Positions 51,744 through 61,573 of a DNA stretch of 63,121 nt are shown piece by piece. The DNA is from an uncultured Collinsella sp. (GTDB lineage Bacteria > Actinomycetota > Coriobacteriia > Coriobacteriales > Coriobacteriaceae). The stretch covers positions 1 through 63,121 of the forward strand of contig CAKUHA010000007.1 in NCBI GenBank assembly GCA_934655755.1, written 5' to 3'. The stretch's first letter is position 1, and each line of letters starts with the position of its first letter. Under the pieces are notes generated by a model. It worked only from the letters and a program-made list of their open reading frames with translations. It was not told the DNA's origin and did no database searches. The position numbers and the translations under genes are program-made.

Positions 51744-51987
51744 CCGACCTACTCATTGGGGACAGACTTAAATGAACAGTCGTTGGGCAGTAATCATTGG
51801 GGACAGACATAAATGACCAGTCTTTGGGCAACCTGTCGGCACTTAGGTAAGGCCGGTCATTTAAGTCTGCCCCCAATGAGTGCCCCGGAAGAGTGTCCCT
51901 TTTGACTAGTCGTTTAAGAACGTCCCCAACGACTACCCCTTAGGTAAGGCCGGTCATTTAAGTCTGTCCCCAATGAGTAGGTGCGGA
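51744..51987. repeat. Nested tandem inverted repeats between gltX and metK
   Basis: Outer arms (near 51744-51777 and 51952-51987) share CTACTCATTGGGGACAGACT. A second inverted pair lies inside (near 51794-51820 and 51846-51880). TTAGGTAAGGCCGGTCATTT also occurs twice in direct orientation (51843 and 51940). The block lies in the divergent gap between gltX and metK. I see no open frame with support. Confidence 0.75.
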
Positions 51988-52038
51988 AAGGGTGTGAATG
52001 TTTGATTTACGCGCTATGATGTGCCCTTGCATAGAGAG

Positions 52039-52065
52039 CCCGGCGGAATGGTAACGGTCGCCGGG
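52039..52065 (+). promoter_or_regulatory. Hairpin in the metK leader
   Basis: CCCGGCG (52039-52045) pairs with CGCCGGG (52059-52065), followed by ACACGTTTTTG and then AAAGGA before the metK ATG. It could be an attenuator or only a leader stem. It does not match a SAM riboswitch class that I recognise. Confidence 0.4.
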
Positions 52066-52087
52066 ACACGTTTTTGAAAGGACAATC

Positions 52088-53368
52088 ATGTCAGAAGAGC
52101 TTCGTTCCATCCCGCCCCAACACGGGTCCTTTGTATTTACGTCGGAGTCGGTGACCGAAGGCCATCCCGATAAGATTGCTGACCAGATCAGCGATGCCGT
52201 CCTCGACGCAATCCTCGCCAAAGAAATAGAGCTCCAGGAGCAGGGCTACATTGCGCCCAACGGCGTGCCCGCCAACGTCGAGAACGTCCGCTGCGCCTGC
52301 GAGACCCTCGTGACCACCGGCACCGTCATCGTCGCCGGCGAGATCCGCACCCAGGCCTACGTCGACGTGCAGGAGATCGCCCGTGGCGTTATCCGCCGCA
52401 TCGGATACGACCGCGCCAAGTTTGGTTTTGACTGCGATACCTGCGGCGTTATGAGCCTTATCCACGAGCAGTCGCCCGACATCGCCCAGGGCGTCGACGA
52501 GTCCTTCGAGACCCAGACCGGCGCCACCACCGACCCGATCGACCTGATCGGCGCCGGCGACCAGGGCATGATGTTCGGCTACGCGTCCAACGAGACCAAG
52601 ACCCTCATGCCCATGCCGCACTACCTGGCAAGCCGCCTGGCCGAGCGCTTGGCCGCCGTTCGTCACGACGGCACCCTGGCCTACCTGCGCCCCGACGGCA
52701 AGACCCAGGTCACCGTGCGCTACGAGGATGGCAAGCCCGTGGAAGTCACGACCATCGTCATCTCCACGCAGCACGCCGCCGAGATCGAGGACATGGGCAA
52801 GATCAAGGCCGACCTCATCGAGCACGTCATCACCCCGGTCATGGCTGCCGAGAACATGCCGTGGGACAACGCCGACATCTATGTGAACCCCACCGGTCGC
52901 TTTGTCGTGGGCGGTCCCATGGGCGACACGGGCCTGACCGGCCGCAAGATCATCGTCGACACCTACGGCGGCTACGGCCGTCACGGCGGCGGTGCCTTTA
53001 GCGGCAAGGACTGCACCAAGGTCGACCGCTCCGCCGCATATGCTGCGCGCTGGGTCGCCAAGAACGTGGTCGCCGCCGGCCTGGCCGACCGCTGCGAGGT
53101 CGAGCTTGCCTACGCCATCGGCGTGTCCAAGCCGCTGTCGATCATGGTCGACACCTTCGGCACCGCCAAGGTCGCCGAGGACAAGATCGTCGAGGCCGTC
53201 GAGAAGACCTTCGACCTGCGACCGGGCGCGATCATCCGAGACCTGGACCTGCGCCGCCCGATTTACGAAAAGACGGCAGCCTACGGCCACTTCGGCCGAG
53301 AAGACGCCGACTTCACTTGGGAGGCAACCGACCGAGTCGAAGAACTCAAAGCTGCTTGCGGTCTGTAA
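52088..53368 (+). CDS. metK: S-adenosylmethionine synthase
   Basis: The 426-residue enzyme makes SAM from methionine and ATP. It has [32 protein letters not shown] and the phosphate-binding [18 protein letters not shown]. It is about 40 residues longer than the E. coli enzyme, as in many actinobacteria. TGAAAGGACAATC precedes the ATG. A strong terminator follows. Confidence 0.95.
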   Translation: MSEELRSIPPQHGSFVFTSESVTEGHPDKIADQISDAVLDAILAKEIELQEQGYIAPNGVPANVENVRCACETLVTTGTVIVAGEIRTQAYVDVQEIARGVIRRIGYDRAKFGFDCDTCGVMSLIHEQSPDIAQGVDESFETQTGATTDPIDLIGAGDQGMMFGYASNETKTLMPMPHYLASRLAERLAAVRHDGTLAYLRPDGKTQVTVRYEDGKPVEVTTIVISTQHAAEIEDMGKIKADLIEHVITPVMAAENMPWDNADIYVNPTGRFVVGGPMGDTGLTGRKIIVDTYGGYGRHGGGAFSGKDCTKVDRSAAYAARWVAKNVVAAGLADRCEVELAYAIGVSKPLSIMVDTFGTAKVAEDKIVEAVEKTFDLRPGAIIRDLDLRRPIYEKTAAYGHFGREDADFTWEATDRVEELKAACGL

Positions 53369-53406
53369 TTAAGAACCACTAAGGCCACAACAACATACGA
53401 ACTTTC

Positions 53407-53443
53407 AAAAGAAGTACCGCCCCCAACCGGTACTTCTTTTTTT
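53407..53443 (+). terminator. Rho-independent terminator of metK
   Basis: AAAAGAAGTACCG (53407-53419) pairs with CGGTACTTCTTTT (53428-53440) and runs into a T tract ending at 53443. Confidence 0.92.
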
Positions 53444-53534
53444 AACCGGTGGCGAAGATGAGCCAACACGGAACACGGAATAGTTCACCAGCCAATGAAT
53501 TTTGCAGCACAACGGCTCCAACCATGTATCCTAA

Positions 53535-53656
53535 GTTCCGAGGGCTTTAGTATTTGGTCGGTCGCGAGTTCCGCACGAGCCGGAGAGCACTTAATGTGCT
53601 CTCCGTGCGAGCCAGGACTGTCCGAGCAGGCGACCAAATACTAAAGCCCTCGGAAC
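53535..53656. repeat. Long hairpin element with conserved head, copy 2
   Basis: A 122-nt near-palindrome with the outer stem GTTCCGAGGGCTTTAG and the head CGGAGAGCAC-TTAAT-GTGCTCTCCG. Relative to copy 1 (46947-47083) the head has an A-to-G change on one side and the matching T-to-C change on the other. It lies between the metK terminator and sdaA, 25 nt before the sdaA ATG. Confidence 0.8.
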
Positions 53657-53681
53657 GACGGGATAGATTAAAGGAGCCGCC

Positions 53682-55289
53682 ATGGCAGGCAAGCCGCAAA
53701 CACTAGCTACGACCTCGGCATTCGAGATCTTGGGCCCCGTCATGGTCGGCCCCAGCTCATCGCACACCGCCGGCGCCCTGCGGTGCGCCCAGGTGGCCGC
53801 AAGCCTGCTGGAGGGCCGCATCACCAAGGTCACCTTTGGCCTGTGGAACTCCTTCGCTCACACCTACCGCGGCCACGGCACCGATCGCGCGCTCGTGGCG
53901 GGCATCCTGGGCCTCGACACCGACGACGAGAACATCAAGCAGGCCTTTGACCTCGCACGCGAGCAAAGCCTCGAGTTTCACTTTGACATCAAGGGCGATG
54001 ACGCGTCCATCCACCCCAACACCGTCGACATCGACATGGTCGACGACACGGGTGCCACGGCGCAGGTCCGCGGCGAGAGCCTGGGCGGCGGCAAGATGCG
54101 CATCAGCCGCATCAACGGCGTCGGCGTCGACATTTCGGGCATGTATTCCACGCTCTTCGTGGCACACCACGACGTCCCCGGCGTGCTCGCCGCGCTCACC
54201 AACCTGCTCGCCTACGCCCACGTGAACATCGCCTTCTGCCGCACCTACCGCACCGAGGTGGGCGGCCAGGCCTACTCCGTCTTTGAGACCGACGGCGCAC
54301 CCGACGACACCGTCATCCCCATGCTGCGCAAGCTCGACAATGTCGACTACGCGACCTTCATCGAGCTTCCCGGCTCGGCCTCTTCGCTCTCCCCCGGCGT
54401 CTCGGCCAAGGAAATCTTCGACGACGGCGAGCAGCTGCTCGACGCCTGCGATGAGCTGGGACTCAACATTGGCGCTGTCATGGCTGTGCGCGAAGCACGC
54501 CTGACCGGCGAGCAGCACGCCGTCGCCGCCATGCGCCGCGTGCTCGAAGTCATGAAAGACGAGACCACGGCCCCCATCGCCAATCCGCAGCGTTCACTCG
54601 GCGGGCTCATCGGCGGCGAGGCAAAGCTCGTCGATGCCACCGGCCGCAACGACCTAAGCTCAAGCTTAATGGGCTCCGTCCAGACCGACGCCGTGGCCCG
54701 CGCTATGGCTGTACTCGAGCGCTCCGCCACTATGGGCGTCATCGTCGCCGCCCCCACCGCAGGCTCCGCGGGCGTCGTTCCCGGCTGCGTGCTGGCGCTG
54801 GCCGATCACCTGCAGCTCGATGACGAGCAAGTCATGGACGCCCTCTACTGCGCCGCCGCCATCGGCCTCAACCTCACCACGAGCGCCTGCGTCGCCGGCG
54901 CCGAGGGCGGATGCCAGGCCGAGGTGGGAAGTGCTGCCGCCATGGCCGCCGCCGCGCTGGTACAGATGCTCGGCGGCACACCCGAGCAGGCGCTCGACGC
55001 CAGCTCCATCGCGCTGAGCAATCTGCTGGGCCTCGTTTGCGACCCCGTGGGTGGCCTGGTTGAGGTGCCGTGCCAAAACCGCAACGCCATCGGCGTGGCC
55101 GCGGCTTTTAGTTCGGCCCAGCTCGCGCTCTCCGGCATCAAGAGCCTGGTGCCGTTTGACCAGATGGCGCATGTGATGCTCTCGGTGGGCCACGCCCTGC
55201 CGGCAACCCTGCGCGAGACGGCCAAGGGCGGCATCGCGCAAGCCCCGGCTGCGCTTTCTGCCTGCGCCAAGTGCGGCGTATGCGGGTAG
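53682..55289 (+). CDS. sdaA: Single-chain iron-sulfur L-serine dehydratase
   Basis: The 535-residue protein deaminates serine to pyruvate. The N-terminal beta domain starts with FEILGPVMVGPSSSHTAGA and includes an ACT-like stretch, and the C-terminal alpha domain has the cluster cysteines in TTSACVAGAEGGCQ, LVCDPVGGLVEVPCQ and the final KCGVCG. Fused alpha-beta chains are common in enteric and actinobacterial enzymes. AAAGGAG precedes the ATG. Confidence 0.92.
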   Translation: MAGKPQTLATTSAFEILGPVMVGPSSSHTAGALRCAQVAASLLEGRITKVTFGLWNSFAHTYRGHGTDRALVAGILGLDTDDENIKQAFDLAREQSLEFHFDIKGDDASIHPNTVDIDMVDDTGATAQVRGESLGGGKMRISRINGVGVDISGMYSTLFVAHHDVPGVLAALTNLLAYAHVNIAFCRTYRTEVGGQAYSVFETDGAPDDTVIPMLRKLDNVDYATFIELPGSASSLSPGVSAKEIFDDGEQLLDACDELGLNIGAVMAVREARLTGEQHAVAAMRRVLEVMKDETTAPIANPQRSLGGLIGGEAKLVDATGRNDLSSSLMGSVQTDAVARAMAVLERSATMGVIVAAPTAGSAGVVPGCVLALADHLQLDDEQVMDALYCAAAIGLNLTTSACVAGAEGGCQAEVGSAAAMAAAALVQMLGGTPEQALDASSIALSNLLGLVCDPVGGLVEVPCQNRNAIGVAAAFSSAQLALSGIKSLVPFDQMAHVMLSVGHALPATLRETAKGGIAQAPAALSACAKCGVCG

Positions 55290-55304
55290 CAGCAAAGAAC
55301 GACT

Positions 55305-55335
55305 CAAAGGTGGGACATTTGTCCAACCTCCTTTG
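55305..55335 (+). terminator. Weak hairpin after sdaA
   Basis: CAAAGG and CCTTTG flank a GGGACA/TGTCC stem with gaps. It lies 16 nt after the sdaA stop and has no T run, so terminator function is tentative. Confidence 0.35.
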
Positions 55336-55438
55336 AATGCCACTGTTTCCATACCACAATCAACAGGGTAATCGCTATAATGCAAGCCCAGATAAAACAC
55401 GATGAGCCGCAAGGCGAAACTCGAAGGATATGCAAACG

Positions 55439-57181
55439 ATGTCGCAAAACGACCGCACCCAATTGATTCCCGATCCGCAAAAACCCAGCAGGCAGCCCGG
55501 CGGCGTCCAGGCACCGCGCCCCATCACGCCCGCGCACACCCAGCAGCAGCGCTCGGGAGGACGTGCCTCGCAGCATCAGCAGCAAACCTACCAGCAACAT
55601 CAACATTATCAGGGCTATCAACAGCACACTGCAGGTAGCAATACCCCCAACCAGGGTCCATCGCATGCACGCCACAATGCCCCCGCAGACAAGAACGGAG
55701 CGGACAAAAAGTCTGGCAAAAAGACGACGCTCTTCGTCGTCTTGGGCCTCATCGTCATTGTCTATATCGTGGGTATCGTTGCGTTCTCGCAGATTGCCTA
55801 TCCCAACACGACCATCGCCGGTGTCGATGTCTCATTCTCCAATGCCTCGTCTGCCGCCACCAAGGTGAACTCGGCTTGGAAGCACTTTAAGCTCACCGTC
55901 ACGGGCGACGAATTTAGCTGGACCTACCAGCCAGAGTCCGACGAGCCCATCGTCGACGGCGAGACGGCGGCAAAAGAGATCATCGCCCACAATGAAGCCT
56001 TCATCTGGCCCGCTCGGCTGATTGAGTCGCTCGGCGGCAAAACCAACACCACCGCCACGGCCGACTCGGTCAACCTGGACCAGGACGTCGATTTGTCCAT
56101 GCTCTCCGATGCCTTCGACCAGCAGCAGTTCGAGGAGGATCTGGGCACCGTCATCGACGAGTTCAACAACGGCCGCTCGGGCACCTTCGAAGCCAGCAGC
56201 TCGTACGACGAGGAAGCAGGAAAGTTCACCGTCGAAAAGGCCCGCTCCAACGAGAAGATCAATCGCGAGCACGTCATTAAATATGCCGAGATTCAGCTCG
56301 CCGCGCTGTCGGACACCGTCGACATCAACAAGATCGGCAACGATGCCTACGAGCCCCTCAACGGCACGCTTACGAACGACCAGATTCAGGCAGCATGCGA
56401 CGCCGCCAACAACTTCCTGGGCGTCAATGTGACGCTCAAGCTCAATGGCGAGGACGCCGGCAAGGTCGACGGCAGCTCCGTGCTGCAGTGGATCAGCTTT
56501 GCCGACCCGGCAAACCCCACGCTGGACACGTCGCAGATTAGCGGCTGGGCCTCGGAGTTCGCCAACGGCTTTAACACCGTGGGAACCACCCGCTGGTGGA
56601 AGCGCGCCGACGGCAAGGAGTGCGCGGTCGAGGGCGGCGACTTTGGCTGGTCCATCGACAGCGACACCCTCGCTAAGCAGGTCGAAGACGCCATCAACAA
56701 CAAGCAGACCGGCGAGATTGAGATCTCGTACTCCAAGAAGGCCGATACGTTTACCGCCAAAGGCGAGCCGGACTGGAAGGCCTATATCGACGTCGACCTG
56801 TCCGAGCAGCACGCGCGCTACTACGACGAGAACGGCAATATCGTGTGGGAGGCAAACTTTATCTCCGGCAAGCCCGGCGAGGACGCAACCCCCGAGGGCG
56901 TGTGGCAGATCAACAGCAACGATGGCTCCAGCACCTTGATCGGAGCCAAGGACCCCGAGACCGGCAAGCCCAAATACGAGAGCCCGGTCAGCTACTGGAT
57001 GCCGTTCGAGGGCAATATGGTCGGTTTCCACGATGCTACTTGGCAAAACGATTCGAGCTTCGATAACGCCGAATCGTACAAGTGGTGCGGAAGCCACGGC
57101 TGCATCAACTTGCGTCTGGCCGACGCAAAATCGCTCCACGAGTGCATCAAGGTCGGCCTGTGCGTGGTCGTGCATTCGTAA
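55439..57181 (+). CDS. Membrane-anchored L,D-transpeptidase (YkuD)
   Basis: I choose ATG 55439, with AAGGA upstream, giving 580 residues. A Gln/His/Pro-rich cytoplasmic N-terminus (QHQQQTYQQHQHYQGYQQH) leads to one membrane helix (TTLFVVLGLIVIVYIVGIV). Then come two repeats of a peptidoglycan-binding-like domain and a C-terminal YkuD domain with GFHDATWQ and the catalytic SHGCINLR. It would make 3-3 crosslinks in peptidoglycan outside the membrane. The Gln/His-rich N-terminus is unusual. It is followed by an unrelated exporter operon. Confidence 0.87.
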   Translation: MSQNDRTQLIPDPQKPSRQPGGVQAPRPITPAHTQQQRSGGRASQHQQQTYQQHQHYQGYQQHTAGSNTPNQGPSHARHNAPADKNGADKKSGKKTTLFVVLGLIVIVYIVGIVAFSQIAYPNTTIAGVDVSFSNASSAATKVNSAWKHFKLTVTGDEFSWTYQPESDEPIVDGETAAKEIIAHNEAFIWPARLIESLGGKTNTTATADSVNLDQDVDLSMLSDAFDQQQFEEDLGTVIDEFNNGRSGTFEASSSYDEEAGKFTVEKARSNEKINREHVIKYAEIQLAALSDTVDINKIGNDAYEPLNGTLTNDQIQAACDAANNFLGVNVTLKLNGEDAGKVDGSSVLQWISFADPANPTLDTSQISGWASEFANGFNTVGTTRWWKRADGKECAVEGGDFGWSIDSDTLAKQVEDAINNKQTGEIEISYSKKADTFTAKGEPDWKAYIDVDLSEQHARYYDENGNIVWEANFISGKPGEDATPEGVWQINSNDGSSTLIGAKDPETGKPKYESPVSYWMPFEGNMVGFHDATWQNDSSFDNAESYKWCGSHGCINLRLADAKSLHECIKVGLCVVVHS

Positions 57182-57315
57182 ACCCGCCACCGCCCACAAC
57201 AACACAACGGCCCTGCGATCGAAACCTTACAGTACCGTCATTCACAGTTCCTATGCGCCCGCCTCTTGCGACGGGCGCATATACTTATCTGAGCCATTTG
57301 TATAAAGGAGACACT

Positions 57316-58728
57316 ATGTCCAAGGTCCCCACTATCAATCCGGGCCCTGACGATTCCGATCGCATGCCCCAAGACGCCACTGAAACCCTGCCGCTCATAA
57401 CCGCCGCACATGCCAAACAGCACGATGTGGGCCTCGACGATTCAACCGATATCTCCGACGAAGAAGCCTACGCCAAGCTCAAGGCGAAGCGTGCCGAGCG
57501 TCGGCGTAAAAAGCTGATCCGGCGCGGTATCGCCGCCGGCGTCGTAGGCGCCATTGTACTCATCGCTGTTGTTGTGACTTTGGTCATCAACGCGCAGCCA
57601 GCTGGTACCGACGGGCCGGTGACCGACATGGTCACCGAGGGCACGTTTACAACCACCGTTGAGGCAAAAGGCCAGCTGAAGCCCATCTCCGCATCGGTCG
57701 TCTCCCCTTCCGTCGACGGAACGGTGGGGTCGATTAACGTACAGGCCGGCCAAACCGTCAACGAGGGCGATGTGCTCATGACGATCAAAAACGACGAGCT
57801 CGACCGCAATGTCGCCGAGGCGCAGCGCGCAGTAGCCGCGGCCCAGGAAGACCTGAGCAATGCCCAGAAGGCCCTCGCTGCCGCGCAGGCCGCACCGGCA
57901 ATGGGTAACGACACCGACGCCGCATCGGGCGCAACGACCGACACGAGCGCCGTCTCGAGCGCCCAGCGCAACCTCGCATCGGCCCAGGCAGCGCTCGAGC
58001 AGGCCAACGCCAAGGCGGCCGAGCGCACGGTGACGGCCCCCAGCTCGGGCAGCATCGTCGAGCTCAATGCCAAAGTCGGCGCCACGGTTACAGGCGGCGT
58101 GGTCATGGGCGAAGGCGACACGAGCGGCGGCAAGCAATGTATGCAGATTGCCGACCTGTCCAAGATGAAGGTGACCGTGCAGGTAGGCGAAAAGGATATC
58201 GCCAAAATCGCCGTGGGCCAGAGCGCCAACGTCACCTACCCGGCCTTCCCCGATATCGTGAGCCAGGGAACCGTCACGGCCATTGCCTCGGTGGCGAACT
58301 CCGATTCCAGCTATGGCGGGGGCAGCGTGACCTTTAACGTCGACATTTTGATCGAGGCACCCGACGCACGCCTCAAGCCTGGCATGACGGCCGAGGTCTC
58401 GGTAGTGACCGAAAAGCTCGACGATGCGGTCATGGTCCCGACCATGGCGCTGATGACCGAGGACGGCGAGAACTACTACGTCAACCTGGCAACCGATAGC
58501 AAGGGCAAGGAAACCCGCCGCGTGAAGGTGACTGTCGTGACCCAAAACGACAACGAAGCCGTGGTCGGCAAAACGCAGGTCAAGCGCGATGACCAGGGCA
58601 ACGAGATCAACGCGGACATCCCCGTAACCAAACTGCGCGACGGCGATACCATCGTGGTCGACACCGGCGCGGGCGCGACAGCCGACGGAGGCGCCTCTGA
58701 TGGCATGTCGGCCGACGAGGGCATGTAA
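57316..58728 (+). CDS. MacA-like periplasmic adaptor subunit of an ABC exporter
   Basis: ATG 57316 has AAAGGAG 6 nt upstream and gives 470 residues. A charged N-terminus and one membrane helix (GVVGAIVLIAVVVTLVI) precede a biotinyl-lipoyl-like hybrid motif, an Ala/Gln-rich coiled coil (NVAEAQRAVAAAQEDL), and beta-barrel domains. This is the RND/MacA adaptor fold. A Gly/Thr-rich insert sits inside the coiled-coil hairpin. Its stop overlaps the next ATG (TAATG), so it forms one unit with the MacB-like ATPase and permease. Confidence 0.87.
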   Translation: MSKVPTINPGPDDSDRMPQDATETLPLITAAHAKQHDVGLDDSTDISDEEAYAKLKAKRAERRRKKLIRRGIAAGVVGAIVLIAVVVTLVINAQPAGTDGPVTDMVTEGTFTTTVEAKGQLKPISASVVSPSVDGTVGSINVQAGQTVNEGDVLMTIKNDELDRNVAEAQRAVAAAQEDLSNAQKALAAAQAAPAMGNDTDAASGATTDTSAVSSAQRNLASAQAALEQANAKAAERTVTAPSSGSIVELNAKVGATVTGGVVMGEGDTSGGKQCMQIADLSKMKVTVQVGEKDIAKIAVGQSANVTYPAFPDIVSQGTVTAIASVANSDSSYGGGSVTFNVDILIEAPDARLKPGMTAEVSVVTEKLDDAVMVPTMALMTEDGENYYVNLATDSKGKETRRVKVTVVTQNDNEAVVGKTQVKRDDQGNEINADIPVTKLRDGDTIVVDTGAGATADGGASDGMSADEGM

Positions 58729-59501
58729 TGCGTCCCGTCATCGACATCCGCAACGTGCACCGCATTTTTGAGAGCGAGGCCGGCTGCGCCCACATCCTCC
58801 ACAACGTGAGCCTGGCGGTAAACCCCGGCGAGTTCGTCGCCATCACCGGCCCCTCGGGCTCGGGCAAATCGACGCTCATGAATATCTTAGGCTGCCTGGA
58901 CAAACCGACGGCCGGCGACTATTACCTGCAGGGCCTTAACGTGGCAGAACTGGATGATGACGAGCTCACCGAGGTGCGCGCCCTGAGCATTGGCTTTGTC
59001 TTTCAGAGCTTTAACCTGCTGCCGCGCCTGTCGGTCATCGAAAACGTGATGCTGCCGCTGTCGTACACCAACGTGCCGCGGGCCCAGCGCGAAATGCGCG
59101 CCGTCCATGCGCTACAGGCCGTAACGCTTCCCGTCGACCACTGGGACCACCGTATCTCCGAGCTTTCGGGCGGCCAGATGCAGCGGGTGGCCATCGCGCG
59201 CGCCCTCGTCAACGATCCGCCCATCATTCTTGCCGACGAGCCGACGGGAAACCTGGACTCCGCCACTGGAGCGCTCGTGATGGAGACCTTCCACAGGCTC
59301 CAGGAGCGCGGCAAGACCATCGTGCTCATCACGCATGACCCCGGCATTGCCGCCGAGGCCGACCGCGCGGTGACCATTCGCGACGGCCGTATCCACGATG
59401 GCGCGTATATCGCGCATGCGTCGCAGACCCTGCGCGGCGTCATTGATGACCTGCCCATGATTTCTGCACCCGCCAATCCGACGAAAGGAGTGAAGGCATG
59501 A
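58728..59501 (+). CDS. ABC transporter ATP-binding protein (MacB/LolD type)
   Basis: The 257-residue ATPase has Walker [10 protein letters not shown], the signature [15 protein letters not shown], and Walker [10 protein letters not shown]. It energises the MacAB-like exporter with the flanking adaptor and permease genes, overlapping both by 1-4 nt. Substrates of such systems include peptides, lipids and drugs; the real one is unknown. Confidence 0.92.
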   Translation: MRPVIDIRNVHRIFESEAGCAHILHNVSLAVNPGEFVAITGPSGSGKSTLMNILGCLDKPTAGDYYLQGLNVAELDDDELTEVRALSIGFVFQSFNLLPRLSVIENVMLPLSYTNVPRAQREMRAVHALQAVTLPVDHWDHRISELSGGQMQRVAIARALVNDPPIILADEPTGNLDSATGALVMETFHRLQERGKTIVLITHDPGIAAEADRAVTIRDGRIHDGAYIAHASQTLRGVIDDLPMISAPANPTKGVKA

Positions 59502-60712
59502 GTACGCGCGACCTTATCCAAGAAGCCCTTCACTCGCTCGAGGCAAACAAGGGCCGCAGCCTACTCACCATCCTGGGCATTGTCATCGGCATCGCCTCCG
59601 TCATTGCCATGACCTCGCTTATCGGCGGCATCCAAAACAGCCTAGTCAACAGCCTGGGCCTCAATGCCGCACGTATGGTGCAAGTCTATTCATCGCCAGA
59701 ACTCACCGATTCGGACGTGGAAAAGCTCAAAAAACTGGTGCCGCAGATCGAACAGATCGGCATCGTCGACAGTGCCTATACCGAATACAAGGCAGGCGAC
59801 AAGAGCTATACCGTCATGGCACAGGGCGTCGATAGCGACATGCTCGACGCCGTGGGCGCCAGCAAGCTTGTTGCCGGACGTACCTACACCAACGCCGAGT
59901 CGCAGGCGGGGTCGCGCGTGGCGCTCATCAGCCGAGGCGGCGCCGATCAGCTGTACGGCAACGAACAGGACGCGCTGGGCAAGACCATCAAGATTTCGAA
60001 CGGCGAGGTGCAGATTGTCGGCATGATTGATGGCGGCAGCGACACCATGGGGTCGCTCACGCTGTATATGCCGCGCGAGACCATTGCCGGACTGTTTAGC
60101 GACGAGAATCCCTCGTTTCCCAGCGTGACGGCGCTTGCGGCCGAGGGAACCGACATGGACGAGCTGTGCAAGACAATCGAGTCCAAGGTACGCTCGATCA
60201 AAGGCATTTCGGAGGACGACGAATACGACAGCGTCTCGGTAACTTCGATGAAAAGCGCCATCGACGCCCTCAACTCCTTTATGGGCGCGTTCTCGCTCAT
60301 CATGGGCGCCGTGGCCAGCATCTCGCTGCTCGTGGGCGGCATCGGCATTATGAACATGATGCTCACCAACGTGACTGAGCGCATCCGCGAGATCGGTATT
60401 CGTCGCGCGCTAGGCGCAAGTCGACGAGACATCACGGCCCAGTTTTTAGCCGAGTCATCGGCGCTATGCATCACCGGAGGCATTTTGGGCGTCGTGATTG
60501 GCTATCTGCTGGCCTGGGGTCTCGCGATGTTCGCCGTGGGTTCAGGCGTGCTCGGCGAGCTTGGCGCCAGTGGAACGATCACGCCGAGCTTTTCGATCGC
60601 CACGGTGCTATTGGCCTTCGCGGTATCGGTCGGCATCGGCGTCGTCTTTGGCTTCTACCCCGCGCGAAGAGCCGCAAAACTCGACCCGGTGGAATGCCTC
60701 CGCTACCAGTAA
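59498..60712 (+). CDS. MacB/FtsX-type ABC permease
   Basis: The 404-residue protein has one N-terminal helix ([18 protein letters not shown]), a MacB-like extracellular domain (residues 45-270), and three C-terminal helices including the FtsX motif [19 protein letters not shown]. It starts inside the ATPase stop (ATGA). A palindromic element follows, then a convergent TetR gene that may regulate the operon. Confidence 0.9.
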   Translation: MSTRDLIQEALHSLEANKGRSLLTILGIVIGIASVIAMTSLIGGIQNSLVNSLGLNAARMVQVYSSPELTDSDVEKLKKLVPQIEQIGIVDSAYTEYKAGDKSYTVMAQGVDSDMLDAVGASKLVAGRTYTNAESQAGSRVALISRGGADQLYGNEQDALGKTIKISNGEVQIVGMIDGGSDTMGSLTLYMPRETIAGLFSDENPSFPSVTALAAEGTDMDELCKTIESKVRSIKGISEDDEYDSVSVTSMKSAIDALNSFMGAFSLIMGAVASISLLVGGIGIMNMMLTNVTERIREIGIRRALGASRRDITAQFLAESSALCITGGILGVVIGYLLAWGLAMFAVGSGVLGELGASGTITPSFSIATVLLAFAVSVGIGVVFGFYPARRAAKLDPVECLRYQ

Positions 60713-60722
60713 ACCAACCTTA

Positions 60723-60789
60723 AGTTGCGATGAAATAGGGACCGTTCGGGCTGTTAGAAGGCCCAAACAGTCCCTATTTCACCGCAACT
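60723..60789. repeat. TTGCGGTGAAATAG inverted-repeat element, copy 3
   Basis: Arms 60723-60751 and 60761-60789 (29 nt) pair with three mismatches. The stem base is the same as at 44002-44064 and 44343-44407. It lies between convergent genes, as copies 1 and 2 do. Confidence 0.8.
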
Positions 60790-60811
60790 CAGAGGGGGAT
60801 GAGGCGCAATG

Positions 60812-61423
60812 CTATTCGAAGCGAGCTTCCAGGCTCGAAAGACCACTTAACGTCAGATTGTTGGCGACCTCCGAAATGCGCTCGATGGGCACCGAGCCGT
60901 CAGAGAGTGCCCAGGTACGGTAGATGCCGATAATGCCCGAAAGCAAAAACGCCAGGTAGTAATCGAACAACTCGTCCTTAATGCCGCAGGGCAGCAGGTC
61001 GCGCTCGGTGATCTTGCGCTCGAGCGGCTCGCGCAGGCGCGCCATAAAATCATCGAGCGGGATATTCTCGATCAGCTGGCGATTGAGCATCAAATTGTCG
61101 CACAGTGCCTCGTTAATGGTCCTAAAGAACGTCTCCGCCGCACCGAGGGCACGCTCGTTGGGATTGCCGCCCAGCGAGGCAAGCGTCGACTCAACCGAGT
61201 CGACAATCATCTCCACGACATCCTCGGCGATAGCATCGAGCAGGCCGTCCACCGTACCAAAGTGAACGTAGAAGGTCTTACGATCGACATTGGCCTCACG
61301 CGCGATGGCGCTCACCGTAATATCGGCCAGCGGCTTTTCCATAAGCAGACGCTCAAAAGCCGAAAGGATTGCATTGCGGCTCCGGACAATACGGCGGTCG
61401 AGACGCGGTTTCTTGCTGGACAT
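60812..61423 (-). CDS. TetR/AcrR-family transcriptional regulator
   Basis: I choose ATG 61423, with AAGGGG 7 nt upstream, giving 203 residues. The helix-turn-helix is VSAIAREANVDRKTFYVHFG near residues 33-52, the TetR signature. The C-terminal ligand domain is not assigned. It converges with the MacAB-like exporter genes and may repress them or the flippase-like gene upstream of it. Confidence 0.88.
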   Translation of the reverse strand: MSSKKPRLDRRIVRSRNAILSAFERLLMEKPLADITVSAIAREANVDRKTFYVHFGTVDGLLDAIAEDVVEMIVDSVESTLASLGGNPNERALGAAETFFRTINEALCDNLMLNRQLIENIPLDDFMARLREPLERKITERDLLPCGIKDELFDYYLAFLLSGIIGIYRTWALSDGSVPIERISEVANNLTLSGLSSLEARFE

Positions 61424-61467
61424 TGACGTGCCCCTTCGATATGTCGGCATTCCTCTACAGATGAGAA

Positions 61468-61489
61468 ATAATCTACGTAAGAGGATTAT
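61468..61489. promoter_or_regulatory. Possible TetR operator upstream of the TetR gene
   Basis: ATAATC (61468-61473) and GATTAT (61484-61489) form an inverted pair with 10-nt spacing, 45 nt upstream of the TetR start. Short arms make this tentative. Confidence 0.3.
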
Positions 61490-61573
61490 CCTACATACAG
61501 CGCAGATAAGACCAGCACCATAGAGAATGCACGACTTAGCCCGCGTACGGGGACGCCGCGAACACGGATCTCG

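Noticed and set aside
52000..52087. Possible SAM riboswitch before metK
   Set aside because: The leader is short with only one simple 7-bp stem; it lacks the multi-helix core of known SAM riboswitch classes.
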